NCBI RefSeq assembly: GCF_030053135.1
Contig: NZ_CP125651.1
Span: forward strand, 186,001 to 250,000
Reading direction: 5' to 3'
Origin: Rhizobium sp. BT04
GTDB lineage: Bacteria; Pseudomonadota; Alphaproteobacteria; Rhizobiales; Rhizobiaceae
DNA: 64,000 nucleotides
Part shown: piece after piece, positions 25,502 through 34,530 of the stretch
Layout: every line of letters starts with the position of its first letter
How positions within the stretch are numbered: the stretch's first letter is position 1
Made by a program: the position numbers and the translations under genes
The notes under the pieces: model-generated
The model's database searches: none
What the model was told of the DNA's origin: nothing
What the model saw: only the letters and a program-made list of their open reading frames with translations

Positions 25502-26308
25502 TTACGCGCCGCCCTTCGATACCATCGCCATCAGCAGATGCGGCCGCTCGATGCGGATGTGCCGCGGCGTGACGGTCAGCAATCCTTCCTTCTGAAAACG
25601 CTTCATCATCATCGTCACCCACTGCCGGGTGGAGCCGACCATCGCCGCAATCTGATCGTGGGTCACCTTCGCATTGATGATGACGGCGTGGCCGTCCTTG
25701 ACGCCGTGCAGCTTGCCGAGATTCGTCAGAAACTGCGCCAGCCGCTCGATGACCGAACGGGTGCCGAGCATCTGAGCCATGGCCGAATAGCTTTTGCCCT
25801 TCGACGCCAGGCCCTGGATAAGACAGAGCGCGAAATTGGGCAGCTCGACGATCAGCTTACGCAAGATATGGCCGGGCAGAAACAGGATCTCGCAATCATC
25901 CATGGCCTCGCCCGACCAGATATGCGTGCCGCCGCCGGTCATCTCCGGCCCGCCGATGAAATTGCCCGGCGTCCAGTAGGCCAGGGTGATCTCGCGGCCG
26001 GAAGGGGCCGAATAGAAAACGCGCACCGAGCCACGTTCGATGATGAAGACGCCGTCATGCCGGTCACCCTGCGTGAAGATCGTTTCGCCGGTGGAGAAGC
26101 TGAGCTGGCGTCCATGACTGCGCAAGACAGCCCATTCATCCGGCTTGAGCGGATCGAGGAAATGCGCGCCCTCGTCCAGCCCATCGACGGTCTCGCTCAG
26201 AAACAACGACTGGTCGCCGGGCAGGATCGCCTGCGGGGGCAGCTCGGGGTCTGTTTCGCGCAATCCGCGTTTCGGCTCCGGCTTTGCGATTTCCAAATCC
26301 AAGCTCAT
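25502..26308 (-). CDS. Crp/Fnr family regulator
   Basis: 268 residues. Cyclic-nucleotide-binding fold at about 55-165 (FSTGETIFTQGDRHDGVFII), long dimer helix, and a C-terminal winged helix with KVTHDQIAAMVGSTRQWVTM near 215-235. The N-terminal extension (about 40 residues) has no Cys cluster like that of Fnr, so oxygen sensing by an FeS centre is unlikely. It is convergent with the HEAT-repeat gene and divergent from the NosL-fused binding protein, and is the natural candidate to regulate both arms. Confidence 0.88.
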   Translation of the reverse strand: MSLDLEIAKPEPKRGLRETDPELPPQAILPGDQSLFLSETVDGLDEGAHFLDPLKPDEWAVLRSHGRQLSFSTGETIFTQGDRHDGVFIIERGSVRVFYSAPSGREITLAYWTPGNFIGGPEMTGGGTHIWSGEAMDDCEILFLPGHILRKLIVELPNFALCLIQGLASKGKSYSAMAQMLGTRSVIERLAQFLTNLGKLHGVKDGHAVIINAKVTHDQIAAMVGSTRQWVTMMMKRFQKEGLLTVTPRHIRIERPHLLMAMVSKGGA

Positions 26309-26678
26309 CGATAACCCTCTCTGGTGTCGAATGAGTGGTTCACTAAATATAAAATCTATGGACTATAAAGAAATATATTTGCGTATTCGCTGCCGAAAAT
26401 GGTCGTTTATCGCCGGAAATCCCAGCGGACCGACCAGACCCAGGACAAATAAACCACTGTAATCGTTCATCTAAATATTCCGATATTTGTCCGGACCGAA
26501 CCCCTCCGGACGCCCCGGCGCCGACCTGCCGCGTGTCAATGCAAATTAATTGCTTCCGCCATCATGGGCCTCGCCACATAAATTTGCGCGACGTCGGCAG
26601 GGGAAACAGCTGCTGCCGGTCGGCAAAAATTTCGGAGATTTCCCGCCACCAGGCGACGGGATCACATGGGGTGACACA
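26309..26678. other. 370-base divergent control region between crp-like and binding-protein genes
   Basis: No gene. The stretch 26335-26390 and 26455-26480 are AT-rich. I looked for an FNR/FixK-type TTGAT-N4-ATCAA or a CRP-type TGTGA-N6-TCACA palindrome and did not find a convincing one. GGGGTGACACA precedes the ATG at 26679. Confidence 0.4.
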
Positions 26679-28091
26679 ATGCATTTTCGCTTAACATTGG
26701 CAGCTGCAGCTTTGGCTGCGACCAGTTTCATCGGCTCGGCGCATGCGGAAACCATTCGCGTCGCCATCGGAACGCAAGACACCACGATCAACACCGCCAC
26801 CGGCGGCCTGTTGATCCGGGAACTGAATCTGCTCGAAAAATATCTGCCGCATGACGGCAAATACAAGGATGCCACCTACGACATCCAATGGAAGAATTTC
26901 ACCAGCGGCGCGCCGATCACCAACGAGCAGATCGCCGGCAAGCTCGATTTCGGCGTGATGGCGGACTTCCCGGGCTCCTTTAACGGCCTTGCGCATTTGA
27001 AGGCGGGACGCAAGAGCCTGTTCATCACGGTCCTTTCGGGCAGCGTCAAGGGAAGCGGCAACGGCATTGTCGTGCCGACGGATTCTCCCATCCAGTCCAT
27101 CTCGGAGCTCAAAGGCAAGACGATTTCCGTTCCCTTCGCCTCCACATCGCACGGCCTGTTGCTGCGCGCCATCAAGGCTCAGGGCTGGAATCCGGAAACG
27201 GATGTCAACATCATCGCCCAGGCGCCTGAAGTCGCCGGCGCTGCGCTCAAGTCCAACCAGATCGAGGCGCATGCCGATTTCGTGCCCTTTGCCGAGCTCT
27301 ATCCCTGGCGCGGTTTTGCGCGGAAGATCTATGACGGCTCGCAGGCGAACGGCCCGACCTTCCACGGCGCATTGGTCGATGCCGACTATGCCGAGAAATA
27401 TCCCGAAGTCGTCACCGCCTATCTGCGTGCGGCACTCGAAGCCGACCAGCTGATCGCCAAGGAGCCGGAGAAATACAGCGAACTGATCGCCAAGGTCACC
27501 GGCGTCGAAGCGGAGGTCGACTATCTCTTCCACGGCCCGCTGGGTCTCCAGACCCGTGACCTGACCTGGAAGCCGGAATACCGGCGGGCCGTCGGCACCG
27601 CGATCGAAACGCTGCAGTTCCTGAAGAAGGCCGATAGCGGGCTCGACGTCGACACATTCGTCGACGACCGGTTCATCAAGGCCGCCTTCAAGGCGTCCGG
27701 CCTCGACTATGAGGCGAGCCTGAAGAATTACGGCCAGCTTCCGCTCGACGCAAAGGACGCTGTAACCGGTGAGCCGATCAAGGATCCGAAGCGCGTCGCT
27801 CAGATCTGGGTCAAGGACGAACCGCTCGTCCGCCATTACGCCACGGCGGAAAATGCCTTCAAGGCTTTGAAGACGCTGGAAGGCGAAGGCAAGGCCATCC
27901 GGGTCTTCTATGCCCAGGATCGTGAGAGCGGCATCAAGCTGCTCGGCAACCAGGCCTGGTTCGTTCGCAGTGACAAGGGCGAAATTAGCGCCTTCCTGCT
28001 CCGGGAGAGTGCCGAGAGCTGGGCCAAGGCGCATGGCGGCAACGTGCTCGACTTCGCCGACGCCAAATCCTCCGTCGTGGCAAGCAACTGA
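26679..28091 (+). CDS. ABC substrate-binding protein (SsuA/NrtA/TauA type) with NosL-like C-terminal domain
   Basis: 470 residues from the ATG at 26679, chosen because it opens a clean Sec signal peptide (LTLAAAALAATSFIGSAHA, cleavage after about 23). Residues 24-345 form a nitrate/sulfonate-type binding protein (ETIRVAIGTQDTTINTATGG). Residues about 376-465 resemble NosL, the copper-binding accessory protein of nitrous oxide reductase: IRVFYAQD, NQAWFVRSDKGEISAF and the end ESWAKAHGGNVLDFADA follow the NosL order, but the metal Cys and Met residues are absent. This fusion explains the length, which exceeds the usual 320-350 residues. Permease and ATPase genes follow immediately. Confidence 0.8.
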   Translation: MHFRLTLAAAALAATSFIGSAHAETIRVAIGTQDTTINTATGGLLIRELNLLEKYLPHDGKYKDATYDIQWKNFTSGAPITNEQIAGKLDFGVMADFPGSFNGLAHLKAGRKSLFITVLSGSVKGSGNGIVVPTDSPIQSISELKGKTISVPFASTSHGLLLRAIKAQGWNPETDVNIIAQAPEVAGAALKSNQIEAHADFVPFAELYPWRGFARKIYDGSQANGPTFHGALVDADYAEKYPEVVTAYLRAALEADQLIAKEPEKYSELIAKVTGVEAEVDYLFHGPLGLQTRDLTWKPEYRRAVGTAIETLQFLKKADSGLDVDTFVDDRFIKAAFKASGLDYEASLKNYGQLPLDAKDAVTGEPIKDPKRVAQIWVKDEPLVRHYATAENAFKALKTLEGEGKAIRVFYAQDRESGIKLLGNQAWFVRSDKGEISAFLLRESAESWAKAHGGNVLDFADAKSSVVASN

Positions 28092-28099
28092 GGCAGACG

Positions 28100-28894
28100 A
28101 TGACGACGTGGACGCACCCTGACTATGGATCTTGGCTGCGCCGCTCGGGATCAATCGCCATCTGTCTTCTTCTCTGGCAGATGGCGTCCACCCTGCGGCT
28201 CGATCTTGGCCTGGTCACCTTCCGGAATGTCCCTTCGCCGGTCGATGTGCTCACCGCGGCCCTTGGTTTTGCCCGATCGCCGAAACTGTTCGCGCATGTT
28301 TCCAGCAGCCTCGAAAGGGTGTTTGCCGGATATGCGATCGCATCCATCGCCGGGATCACCTTCGGCCTGATCATCGGCCGGTCGCGCAACGCTGCCGATT
28401 TCCTGCTCGCACCCCTCGAACTGCTCAGGCCGATCCCGGCCGTTGCCTGGATCCCCCTAGCGGTGCTGATGTTTCCGTCGTCCGAACTGTCGATGATCTT
28501 CATCACCTTCACCGGCGCCCTGTTTCCGATCCTGCTCAATACGATCCACGGCGTCGAGGGCGTCGATCCCCGCCTGATCGCGGCGGCACGCAGCCTCGGC
28601 AGCACGCGACGGGCGATGCTGTTCGAAGTCATCCTTCCCGGCGCCGCACCGAGCATCGTCACCGGTCTCGCCATCGGCATGGGCACGTCGTGGTTCTGCC
28701 TGGTGACGGCCGAGATGATCTCCGGGCAGTTCGGCATCGGCTATTACACCTGGGAAGCCTACACCTTGCAAAACTATCCGGAGATCATCGTCGGAATGGT
28801 AGTGATCGGCTTGCTCGGCATGGGCAGCAGCAGCTTGCTGCGTGCGGCGGGCAGCGCACTCATCCCCTGGCAGAAGAAGGAAACGGCACGATGA
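28100..28894 (+). CDS. ABC transporter permease, SsuC/TauC type
   Basis: 264 residues with six hydrophobic segments (GIAICLLLWQMASTLRL-like start at about 16; AGITFGLIIG near 88) and the EAA loop AAARSLGSTRRAMLFEVILP near 155-175. Inner-membrane partner of the preceding binding protein and the following ATPase; gaps are 8 bases upstream and a 4-base ATGA overlap downstream. Confidence 0.88.
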   Translation: MTTWTHPDYGSWLRRSGSIAICLLLWQMASTLRLDLGLVTFRNVPSPVDVLTAALGFARSPKLFAHVSSSLERVFAGYAIASIAGITFGLIIGRSRNAADFLLAPLELLRPIPAVAWIPLAVLMFPSSELSMIFITFTGALFPILLNTIHGVEGVDPRLIAAARSLGSTRRAMLFEVILPGAAPSIVTGLAIGMGTSWFCLVTAEMISGQFGIGYYTWEAYTLQNYPEIIVGMVVIGLLGMGSSSLLRAAGSALIPWQKKETAR

Positions 28895-29733
28895 ACCGCC
28901 ATCAGCGCCTGGGGCGGTCGGAGACCGGGAGAATCCTGGCCGAACAGATCTCCATCCGCCTCGGCAAGGGCAAGGCCGCTTTCGAAGCGGTGTCGGACGT
29001 CAGTTTCTCCGTCGCACCCGGCGAATTCGTCTGCCTGCTCGGTCCGTCCGGCTGCGGGAAATCGACGCTTCTCGGCGCGCTCGCCGGCCATATCGACATC
29101 GCAGGCGGCCGGCTGGACGTCGATGGCGCACCGGTCCACGGACCAAACCCCGAACGCGGCATCGTCTTCCAGCACCACACGCTGTTTCCCTGGAAGAGCG
29201 CGCGCGACAATGTTGCCTTCGGGCCGAAGATGCGCGGCGTCGGAAAGGAACAGCGGCGGCGCGAAGCGCAGGGGATGCTCGATCTCGTCGGCCTGAACGG
29301 TTTTGCCGACCGGTATCCGGCCCAGCTTTCCGGCGGCATGCAGCAGCGGGTGGAAATCGCGCGCGTACTCGTCAACCGGCCGCGCCTGCTGCTGATGGAC
29401 GAGCCCTTCGGCGCGCTCGACGCCTTGACGCGGCTGAAGATGCAGGAACTGCTGTTGGCAATATGGGAGCAGTTCCGCAAGACCATCCTGTTTGTGACGC
29501 ACGATATCGACGAGGCGCTGCTGCTCGCCGACCGGATCATCGTGATGAAGGCGCAACCCGGCCGCATTCACGAGGAGATCACTGTCCCCTTCGCGCGACC
29601 GCGTGCGACCGATATCGTCGCATCGCCCGAATTCTCGCGGCTCAAGCGTCACTGCCTCGAACTGCTCCATGAAGACAGAGGCACCGACACCCTTCCCCGG
29701 CTGACGCCGCTTGGATTGGGAAGGGCGGTCTGA
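28891..29733 (+). CDS. ABC transporter ATPase, SsuB/TauB type
   Basis: 280 residues. Walker A GPSGCGKSTLLGAL near 50, Q-loop VFQHHTLFPWKSARDN, signature LSGGMQQRVEIARVL, Walker B LLMDEPFGALD, switch His FVTHDIDEALLLADR. Energises the NosL-fused importer. It is the last gene of the unit; a decayed chemoreceptor gene on the other strand follows. Confidence 0.9.
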   Translation: MNRHQRLGRSETGRILAEQISIRLGKGKAAFEAVSDVSFSVAPGEFVCLLGPSGCGKSTLLGALAGHIDIAGGRLDVDGAPVHGPNPERGIVFQHHTLFPWKSARDNVAFGPKMRGVGKEQRRREAQGMLDLVGLNGFADRYPAQLSGGMQQRVEIARVLVNRPRLLLMDEPFGALDALTRLKMQELLLAIWEQFRKTILFVTHDIDEALLLADRIIVMKAQPGRIHEEITVPFARPRATDIVASPEFSRLKRHCLELLHEDRGTDTLPRLTPLGLGRAV

Positions 29734-29862
29734 TTGTCGACGCGGGACGCATCCCTGAGGAGGCCAGGGACATCAATGGGCTGGCTGCCCTTCCGCCATC
29801 GGCGGCAACAGTCTGGAAGTGGGAAATTCTCTCGTTCAATAGTTCCACTGCTGCCGGAGCCG

Positions 29863-30420
29863 GTGAGCGCTTGCCGTCGCCGATCGGTACATTCAGATCG
29901 CCGTCGGCCAGCCTCATCATCGTCTGAGTGATCCGCTTCAGCGGTCCGCGCAGCGTTTCGATCAGCATGAGACCGCCGATAATCGCAAGCACCGTGCCCG
30001 CCATCATGGCCGCAAGCGACATTGTCGCCGAACGCTGGCTGATTTCCCTGCCGCTCTCCTGCGCCGTGCTGACGAACTGCTCGAGCGTGTGGCTCGCGTC
30101 GGCGACCAATGCGGTCGCCGCCTCCTTGTTCGCGCGCCACCGGTCGGCGATCGATATCAGAAGCGAACTATCCTTTTCGATCGAGGCAAGGGATGGCTCG
30201 ATCTCTTGGCAAGATCCTGCAAGGCGGTGTTTTTCCCGCTCAAGGGGATAGCTGTGCAGCGCTTTCGCGCAGCGCCTTGAGATCGGCGAGGACGGCATCC
30301 CGCGCCTCGGCATCGACCCGCGTGTTCAGTTCGCTTAAGTGCAGGCGCAGATCGTCAATCGATTTGAACGCTGTATTGACGATCGCCACCATCGAGCGAA
30401 GGGTGCGCCCCCGGCCTCTC
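29863..30420 (-). pseudogene. Remnant of a methyl-accepting chemotaxis protein (ligand domain, TM2 and HAMP)
   Basis: Reading on the minus strand: from 30392 one frame gives MVAIVNTAFKSIDDLRLHLS and then hits a stop near 30245; after two frame changes another frame continues as EIEPSLASIEKDSSLLISIA, a hydrophobic segment LAAMMAGTVLAIIGGLMLI, and a HAMP domain RITQTMMRLADGDLNVPIGD ending near 29865. No signalling domain follows and no first membrane helix precedes. It is a chemoreceptor fragment with at least two frameshifts, squeezed between the ABC operon and putA. Confidence 0.7.
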
Positions 30421-30423
30421 CAC

Positions 30424-33400
30424 TCAGCCGATCGCCATCAGGCTCGCATTGCCGCCAGCTGCCGCGGTGTTGATCGATGTCGACACCTCCTCCAGCAACC
30501 AATTCAGGCAATAGGCCTCGGGATCGTTCTCCAGTTCCTCGGTCGTCGCCGCCTGGACCAGCAGAAGCGGACCGGGCAAGTGAGCAATCCTCTGATTGAC
30601 GGCCAGAACCTTTTCACGATCCCCCTCGACCAGCGCGCCCGAGAACGGCCCATCCTTTTCCCAATCCGAGGTCCAGGAGGTCCGACCGGCGACAGCCGCC
30701 GGAAGATCCGCCAGGATTGATTTCGGTAGGGAGCCGGCGTCGACGACGATGTGGTTGCCGGTCGAAAGAACTGCGGCGATCTGGCGATGAAGCCCACCTT
30801 CCGTCTGCGGCACGACGAGAATACGGCCGCGGGGATGGAGCGCGTAGAGATTGAGCTCGCCGACCGGACCGGTGAGTTCGCGTTCAAGCCCGAGTGCCGA
30901 GCGGCTCGCATATCCGCGCGCCGCTTCCCCCTCGCCCGACAGGCCCTTCTTGTCGAGCCAGACAATGTAGTCACGAAGGGCGAGGTCCGTATGAACGGAA
31001 TCCTGCTGTGGCGGCACGGGCGCACGCTGCACCAACCGGCCGATATAGAGCGGACCGCCGGCCTTCGGACCCGTTCCTGACAAGCCGCGGCCGCCGAAAG
31101 GCTGCACGCCGACGACCGCGCCGATGATGTTGCGGTTGACGTAGAGGTTACCGGCCTTGATGCGGCTCGTCACGTGCGCGATCGTCTCATCGAGCCGGGT
31201 ATGGAGCCCGAATGTCAGGCCGTAACCCGATGCGTTGATGTCGTCGATCAGGCGGTCGAGGCCGTTTCGCTTGAAGCGGACGACATGCAGGACCGGTCCG
31301 AAGATCTCCCTCGTCAGGTCCGACAGGGCCTTGATCTCGATGATCGTCGGCGGAACGAAGGTCCCCGCCGCGGCACTTTCGGGCAGCGGCAGCTGATCGA
31401 CCTTACGGCCGGAGCCGCGCATCTGCTCGATATGCTGGTCGATCTCGGCCTTTGCACCATCGTTGATCACAGGGCCGACATCGATGCTCAGCCGATCGGT
31501 ACGGCCGATCGTCAGCTCGCGGAACGCGCCTTTCAGCATGTTGAGGGTCCGGTCGGCGACATCGTCCTGAAGGCAGAGAACGCGCAGCGCCGAGCACCGC
31601 TGGCCGGCGCTGTCGAAAGCAGAGGCAATGACATCGGCCACCACCTGCTCGGCCAAGGCCGAGGAGTCGACGATCATGCCGTTCTGGCCGCCGGTTTCGG
31701 CAATCAGCGGGATCGGCTTGCCGGTCGGAGACAGCCGTTCCGCTAGCTGCGCCTGGATCATCCGGGCAACCTCGGTCGAACCGGTAAACATGACGCCCGC
31801 TGTTTCCTCTGCGCCGACCATGCCGGCGCCGAGGCGGCCGCTGCCGGGCACGAATTGCAAGGCGCCCACAGGTACACCCGCCTCATGGAGGATCTTGACG
31901 CTCTCCGACGCGATGATCGGCGTGACGCCGGCAGGTTTGGCGAGTACGGGATTGCCGGCCACCAGCGCCGCGGCAACCTGCCCGGTGAAAATCGCCAGCG
32001 GGAAATTCCACGGGCTGATGCAGACGACCGGGCCGAGCGGCGCATGCGAGGGCCCGAGGGTCTTGCGGGCCTGTTCGGCGTAATAACGCAGGAAGTCGAT
32101 GGCCTCACGCACCTCGCCGACGGCATTGGCCGCGGATTTGCCGGCCTCGCGCATGACGATGCCCATCAATGTCTTGATGCGGGCCTGCATGATGTCGGCC
32201 GCCCGCTCCAGGCAGGCGGCACGCTCGGCCGGCGGCACGGCGGCCCATTGCGGCGCGTGCTCGGCAGCCATCGCAACGATGCGGGCGGCGTCTTCGACCT
32301 TCAGTTCGGTGACCGTGCCGACGACGTCGCGGTGATCGGCAGGATTGAGCACGTCACGCGTCACCCCATCCGTCGAGCCATCGGCAAGGATCGGAAGCGC
32401 ATGCCACGGCTTCGCAGCCGAGGCGGCGAGCACCTCAGCCAAATCGGAAAGGGTGGCCTCGTTCGACAGATCGAGACCATCGGAATTGGGGCGGGCACTG
32501 CCGTAAAGCGCCTTCGGCGCGGCGATCTGCGCGTGGGGCGCGCCGATAATGGGCATGGCGGCTACGGTTTCGGCGGGATCGGCGATCAGCGCCTCGACCG
32601 AGACGTTCGGATCGGAGATGCGGTGCACGAAGGAAGAATTAGCGCCGTTTTCCAAAAGGCGCCGCACCAGATAGGCGAGCAGCGTCTCATGTGTTCCGAC
32701 AGGCGCATAAATGCGGCAGGGCCGGTCGAGCTTTTCCTTGCCGACGACTTCATCATAGAGCGGTTCGCCCATGCCGTGCAGGCACTGGAATTCGTATTTG
32801 CCGACCGCGAAATCGGGACCGGCGAGATGATAGATCGTGGCCAGCGTCTGCGCATTGTGGCTGGCAAACTGCGGGAATATGGCGTCGGGTGCGTTGAGCA
32901 GCTTGCGCGCGCAGGCGATGTAGGCGACGTCGGTGTAGATCTTGCGGGTATAGACCGGATAGTCGTCGAGACCGTCGAGCTGGGCGCGCTTGATCTCCGC
33001 ATCCCAATAGGCGCCTTTGACCAGACGCACCATGAGCCGGCGCCCGGAGCGGCGCGCGAGATCGATGATATAGTCGAGCACGAAGGGGCAGCGCTTCCCA
33101 TAGGCCTGCACGACGAAGCCCAGGCCGTTCCAGCCGGCGAGTTCCGGGGCAAAGCAGAGCTCCTCGAGCAGATCGAGCGAAAGCTCCAGCCGGTCGGCCT
33201 CCTCGGCATCGATGTTGAGGCCGATATCATAGTTCTTGGCGAGAACGGCCAGCGCCTTGACCTTCGGCAGCAGCTCGCCCATCACCCGGCCGGCCTGCGC
33301 CCTCACGTAGCGCGGATGCAGGGCCGAAAGCTTGATCGAAATACCAGGGCCGTCATAAATACCGCGCCCGTCCGACGCCTTGCCGATGGCGTGGATCGCC

Positions 33401-34131
33401 TTTTCGTAATCCTTGAAATAACGCTCGGCGTCGGCCGCGGTCGTGGCGGCCTCGCCCAGCATGTCGTAGGAATAGCGGAAGCCGCGCGCTTCGAGCGGCC
33501 GGGCGCGTTTCAGCGCCTCGGCGATCGTTTCGCCGGTGACGAACTGCTCGCCCATCATGCGCATCGCCATATCGACGCCGCGACGGATGACCGGCTCGCC
33601 GGCGCGCGCGATCAGCCGCGTCAGCGCCGCCGACAGGCTGCGGTCGTTGACGGTCGATGTCAGTTTGCCGGTGACGACGAGGCCCCAGGTGGCGGCGTTG
33701 ACGAACATGGATTTGCCGCCGCCGATATGCGAGGTCCAGTTGCCCTCGGCGATCTTGTCGCGGATCAGCGCGTCGCGGGTATCGGTATCGGGAATGCGCA
33801 GCAGCGCTTCGGCAAGGCACATCAGCGCCACGCCTTCCTGGCTGGAAAGCGAATATTCCTGCACCAGCCCTTCGACACCGGTGCCCTTGTGCTTGGCGCG
33901 CAAGGCCTCGATCAGGGTGCGGGCCGTGCTGCGAATGTCATAGCGTTTCGCCTCCGAGACACGCGCGGCGGCCACGAGCGGCGGCAGGCATTCGGTTTCC
34001 GGCCGGCGATAGGCCGCCGTAATCGCCTGGCGAAGCTCGGATTGCGGGCGGATCGGCGGCGCGAAGGCGGCGAAAGGCGCTCCCTCGGCGGGATCATTGG
34101 AGGATGCGGGGTCGATCGCTGCGTTCAACAT
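30424..34131 (-). CDS. putA: PutA, proline dehydrogenase / delta-1-pyrroline-5-carboxylate dehydrogenase
   Basis: 1235 residues from the ATG at 34131 (AGGGACTCCC before it). Proline dehydrogenase barrel roughly 100-480: VRLVKGAYWDAEIKRAQLDG, FASHNAQTLATI, YEFQCLHGMGEPLYDE and the proline-contacting RRLLENGANSSF. Aldehyde dehydrogenase domain roughly 540-1020: Glu in AETGGQNGM and catalytic Cys846 in DSAGQRCSALRV. No ribbon-helix-helix DNA-binding domain at the N-terminus, as usual in alphaproteobacteria, where PutR does the regulation. Oxidises proline to glutamate using FAD/quinone and NAD+. Expressed divergently from putR. Confidence 0.96.
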   Translation of the reverse strand: MLNAAIDPASSNDPAEGAPFAAFAPPIRPQSELRQAITAAYRRPETECLPPLVAAARVSEAKRYDIRSTARTLIEALRAKHKGTGVEGLVQEYSLSSQEGVALMCLAEALLRIPDTDTRDALIRDKIAEGNWTSHIGGGKSMFVNAATWGLVVTGKLTSTVNDRSLSAALTRLIARAGEPVIRRGVDMAMRMMGEQFVTGETIAEALKRARPLEARGFRYSYDMLGEAATTAADAERYFKDYEKAIHAIGKASDGRGIYDGPGISIKLSALHPRYVRAQAGRVMGELLPKVKALAVLAKNYDIGLNIDAEEADRLELSLDLLEELCFAPELAGWNGLGFVVQAYGKRCPFVLDYIIDLARRSGRRLMVRLVKGAYWDAEIKRAQLDGLDDYPVYTRKIYTDVAYIACARKLLNAPDAIFPQFASHNAQTLATIYHLAGPDFAVGKYEFQCLHGMGEPLYDEVVGKEKLDRPCRIYAPVGTHETLLAYLVRRLLENGANSSFVHRISDPNVSVEALIADPAETVAAMPIIGAPHAQIAAPKALYGSARPNSDGLDLSNEATLSDLAEVLAASAAKPWHALPILADGSTDGVTRDVLNPADHRDVVGTVTELKVEDAARIVAMAAEHAPQWAAVPPAERAACLERAADIMQARIKTLMGIVMREAGKSAANAVGEVREAIDFLRYYAEQARKTLGPSHAPLGPVVCISPWNFPLAIFTGQVAAALVAGNPVLAKPAGVTPIIASESVKILHEAGVPVGALQFVPGSGRLGAGMVGAEETAGVMFTGSTEVARMIQAQLAERLSPTGKPIPLIAETGGQNGMIVDSSALAEQVVADVIASAFDSAGQRCSALRVLCLQDDVADRTLNMLKGAFRELTIGRTDRLSIDVGPVINDGAKAEIDQHIEQMRGSGRKVDQLPLPESAAAGTFVPPTIIEIKALSDLTREIFGPVLHVVRFKRNGLDRLIDDINASGYGLTFGLHTRLDETIAHVTSRIKAGNLYVNRNIIGAVVGVQPFGGRGLSGTGPKAGGPLYIGRLVQRAPVPPQQDSVHTDLALRDYIVWLDKKGLSGEGEAARGYASRSALGLERELTGPVGELNLYALHPRGRILVVPQTEGGLHRQIAAVLSTGNHIVVDAGSLPKSILADLPAAVAGRTSWTSDWEKDGPFSGALVEGDREKVLAVNQRIAHLPGPLLLVQAATTEELENDPEAYCLNWLLEEVSTSINTAAAGGNASLMAIG

Positions 34132-34157
34132 GGGAGTCCCTATCAATCTATGTGTGT

Positions 34158-34358
34158 CTAACGGATAAATGGAACACCGGGCTCGTCATCCCAGGGCGCA
34201 TCATCCGCCGGGCCGGAATATTCCGCCTCACGGAGCGGGCGCGCATCCGGCCTGTCGCGCTTGAGGGTGAATGCCGCCGCAACCGCTCTTATCGCCACCG
34301 GCCGGTAGTGAACGAGCAGGTCGGGTTTGCGATCGTCATCCGCATTTTTCTCGTGCAT
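34158..34358 (-). CDS. Small hypothetical protein upstream of putA
   Basis: 66 residues. The ATG at 34358 is preceded by AAGGGGGATCACGG, a strong ribosome-binding site, which is the main reason to believe the gene. Sequence is acidic and charged at both ends with a short hydrophobic patch (VAIRAVAAAFTL); no known domain. It lies 26 bases upstream of putA on the same strand, so it would be the first cistron of the putA transcript, or a regulatory leader peptide. Confidence 0.5.
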   Translation of the reverse strand: MHEKNADDDRKPDLLVHYRPVAIRAVAAAFTLKRDRPDARPLREAEYSGPADDAPWDDEPGVPFIR

Positions 34359-34530
34359 CCGTGATCCCCCTTTTGTGCGGCGCAGATACCGATCCAGGGC
34401 ACACGCCAGCCGGCTGCGCCCTTCCTCCCGGTGCCGATGGATAATCTACCACAGACATAAATCGCGATCTCACTTGATTTCCGTGGTTTTCAAGCTGTAT
34501 GAACTTATAAAGCGATCATCGAGAGTTCAA

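Noticed and set aside
26309..26678. Search for an FNR/FixK or CRP palindrome between the Crp/Fnr gene and the binding-protein gene
   Set aside because: No sequence close to TTGAT-N4-ATCAA or TGTGA-N6-TCACA was found; AT-rich stretches alone are not enough to call a site.
31855..34161. Very long open frame (about 770 codons) antisense to putA
   Set aside because: High-GC codon bias opens the opposite strand; composition is Arg/Asp/Gly-rich, has no domain, and putA is certain.
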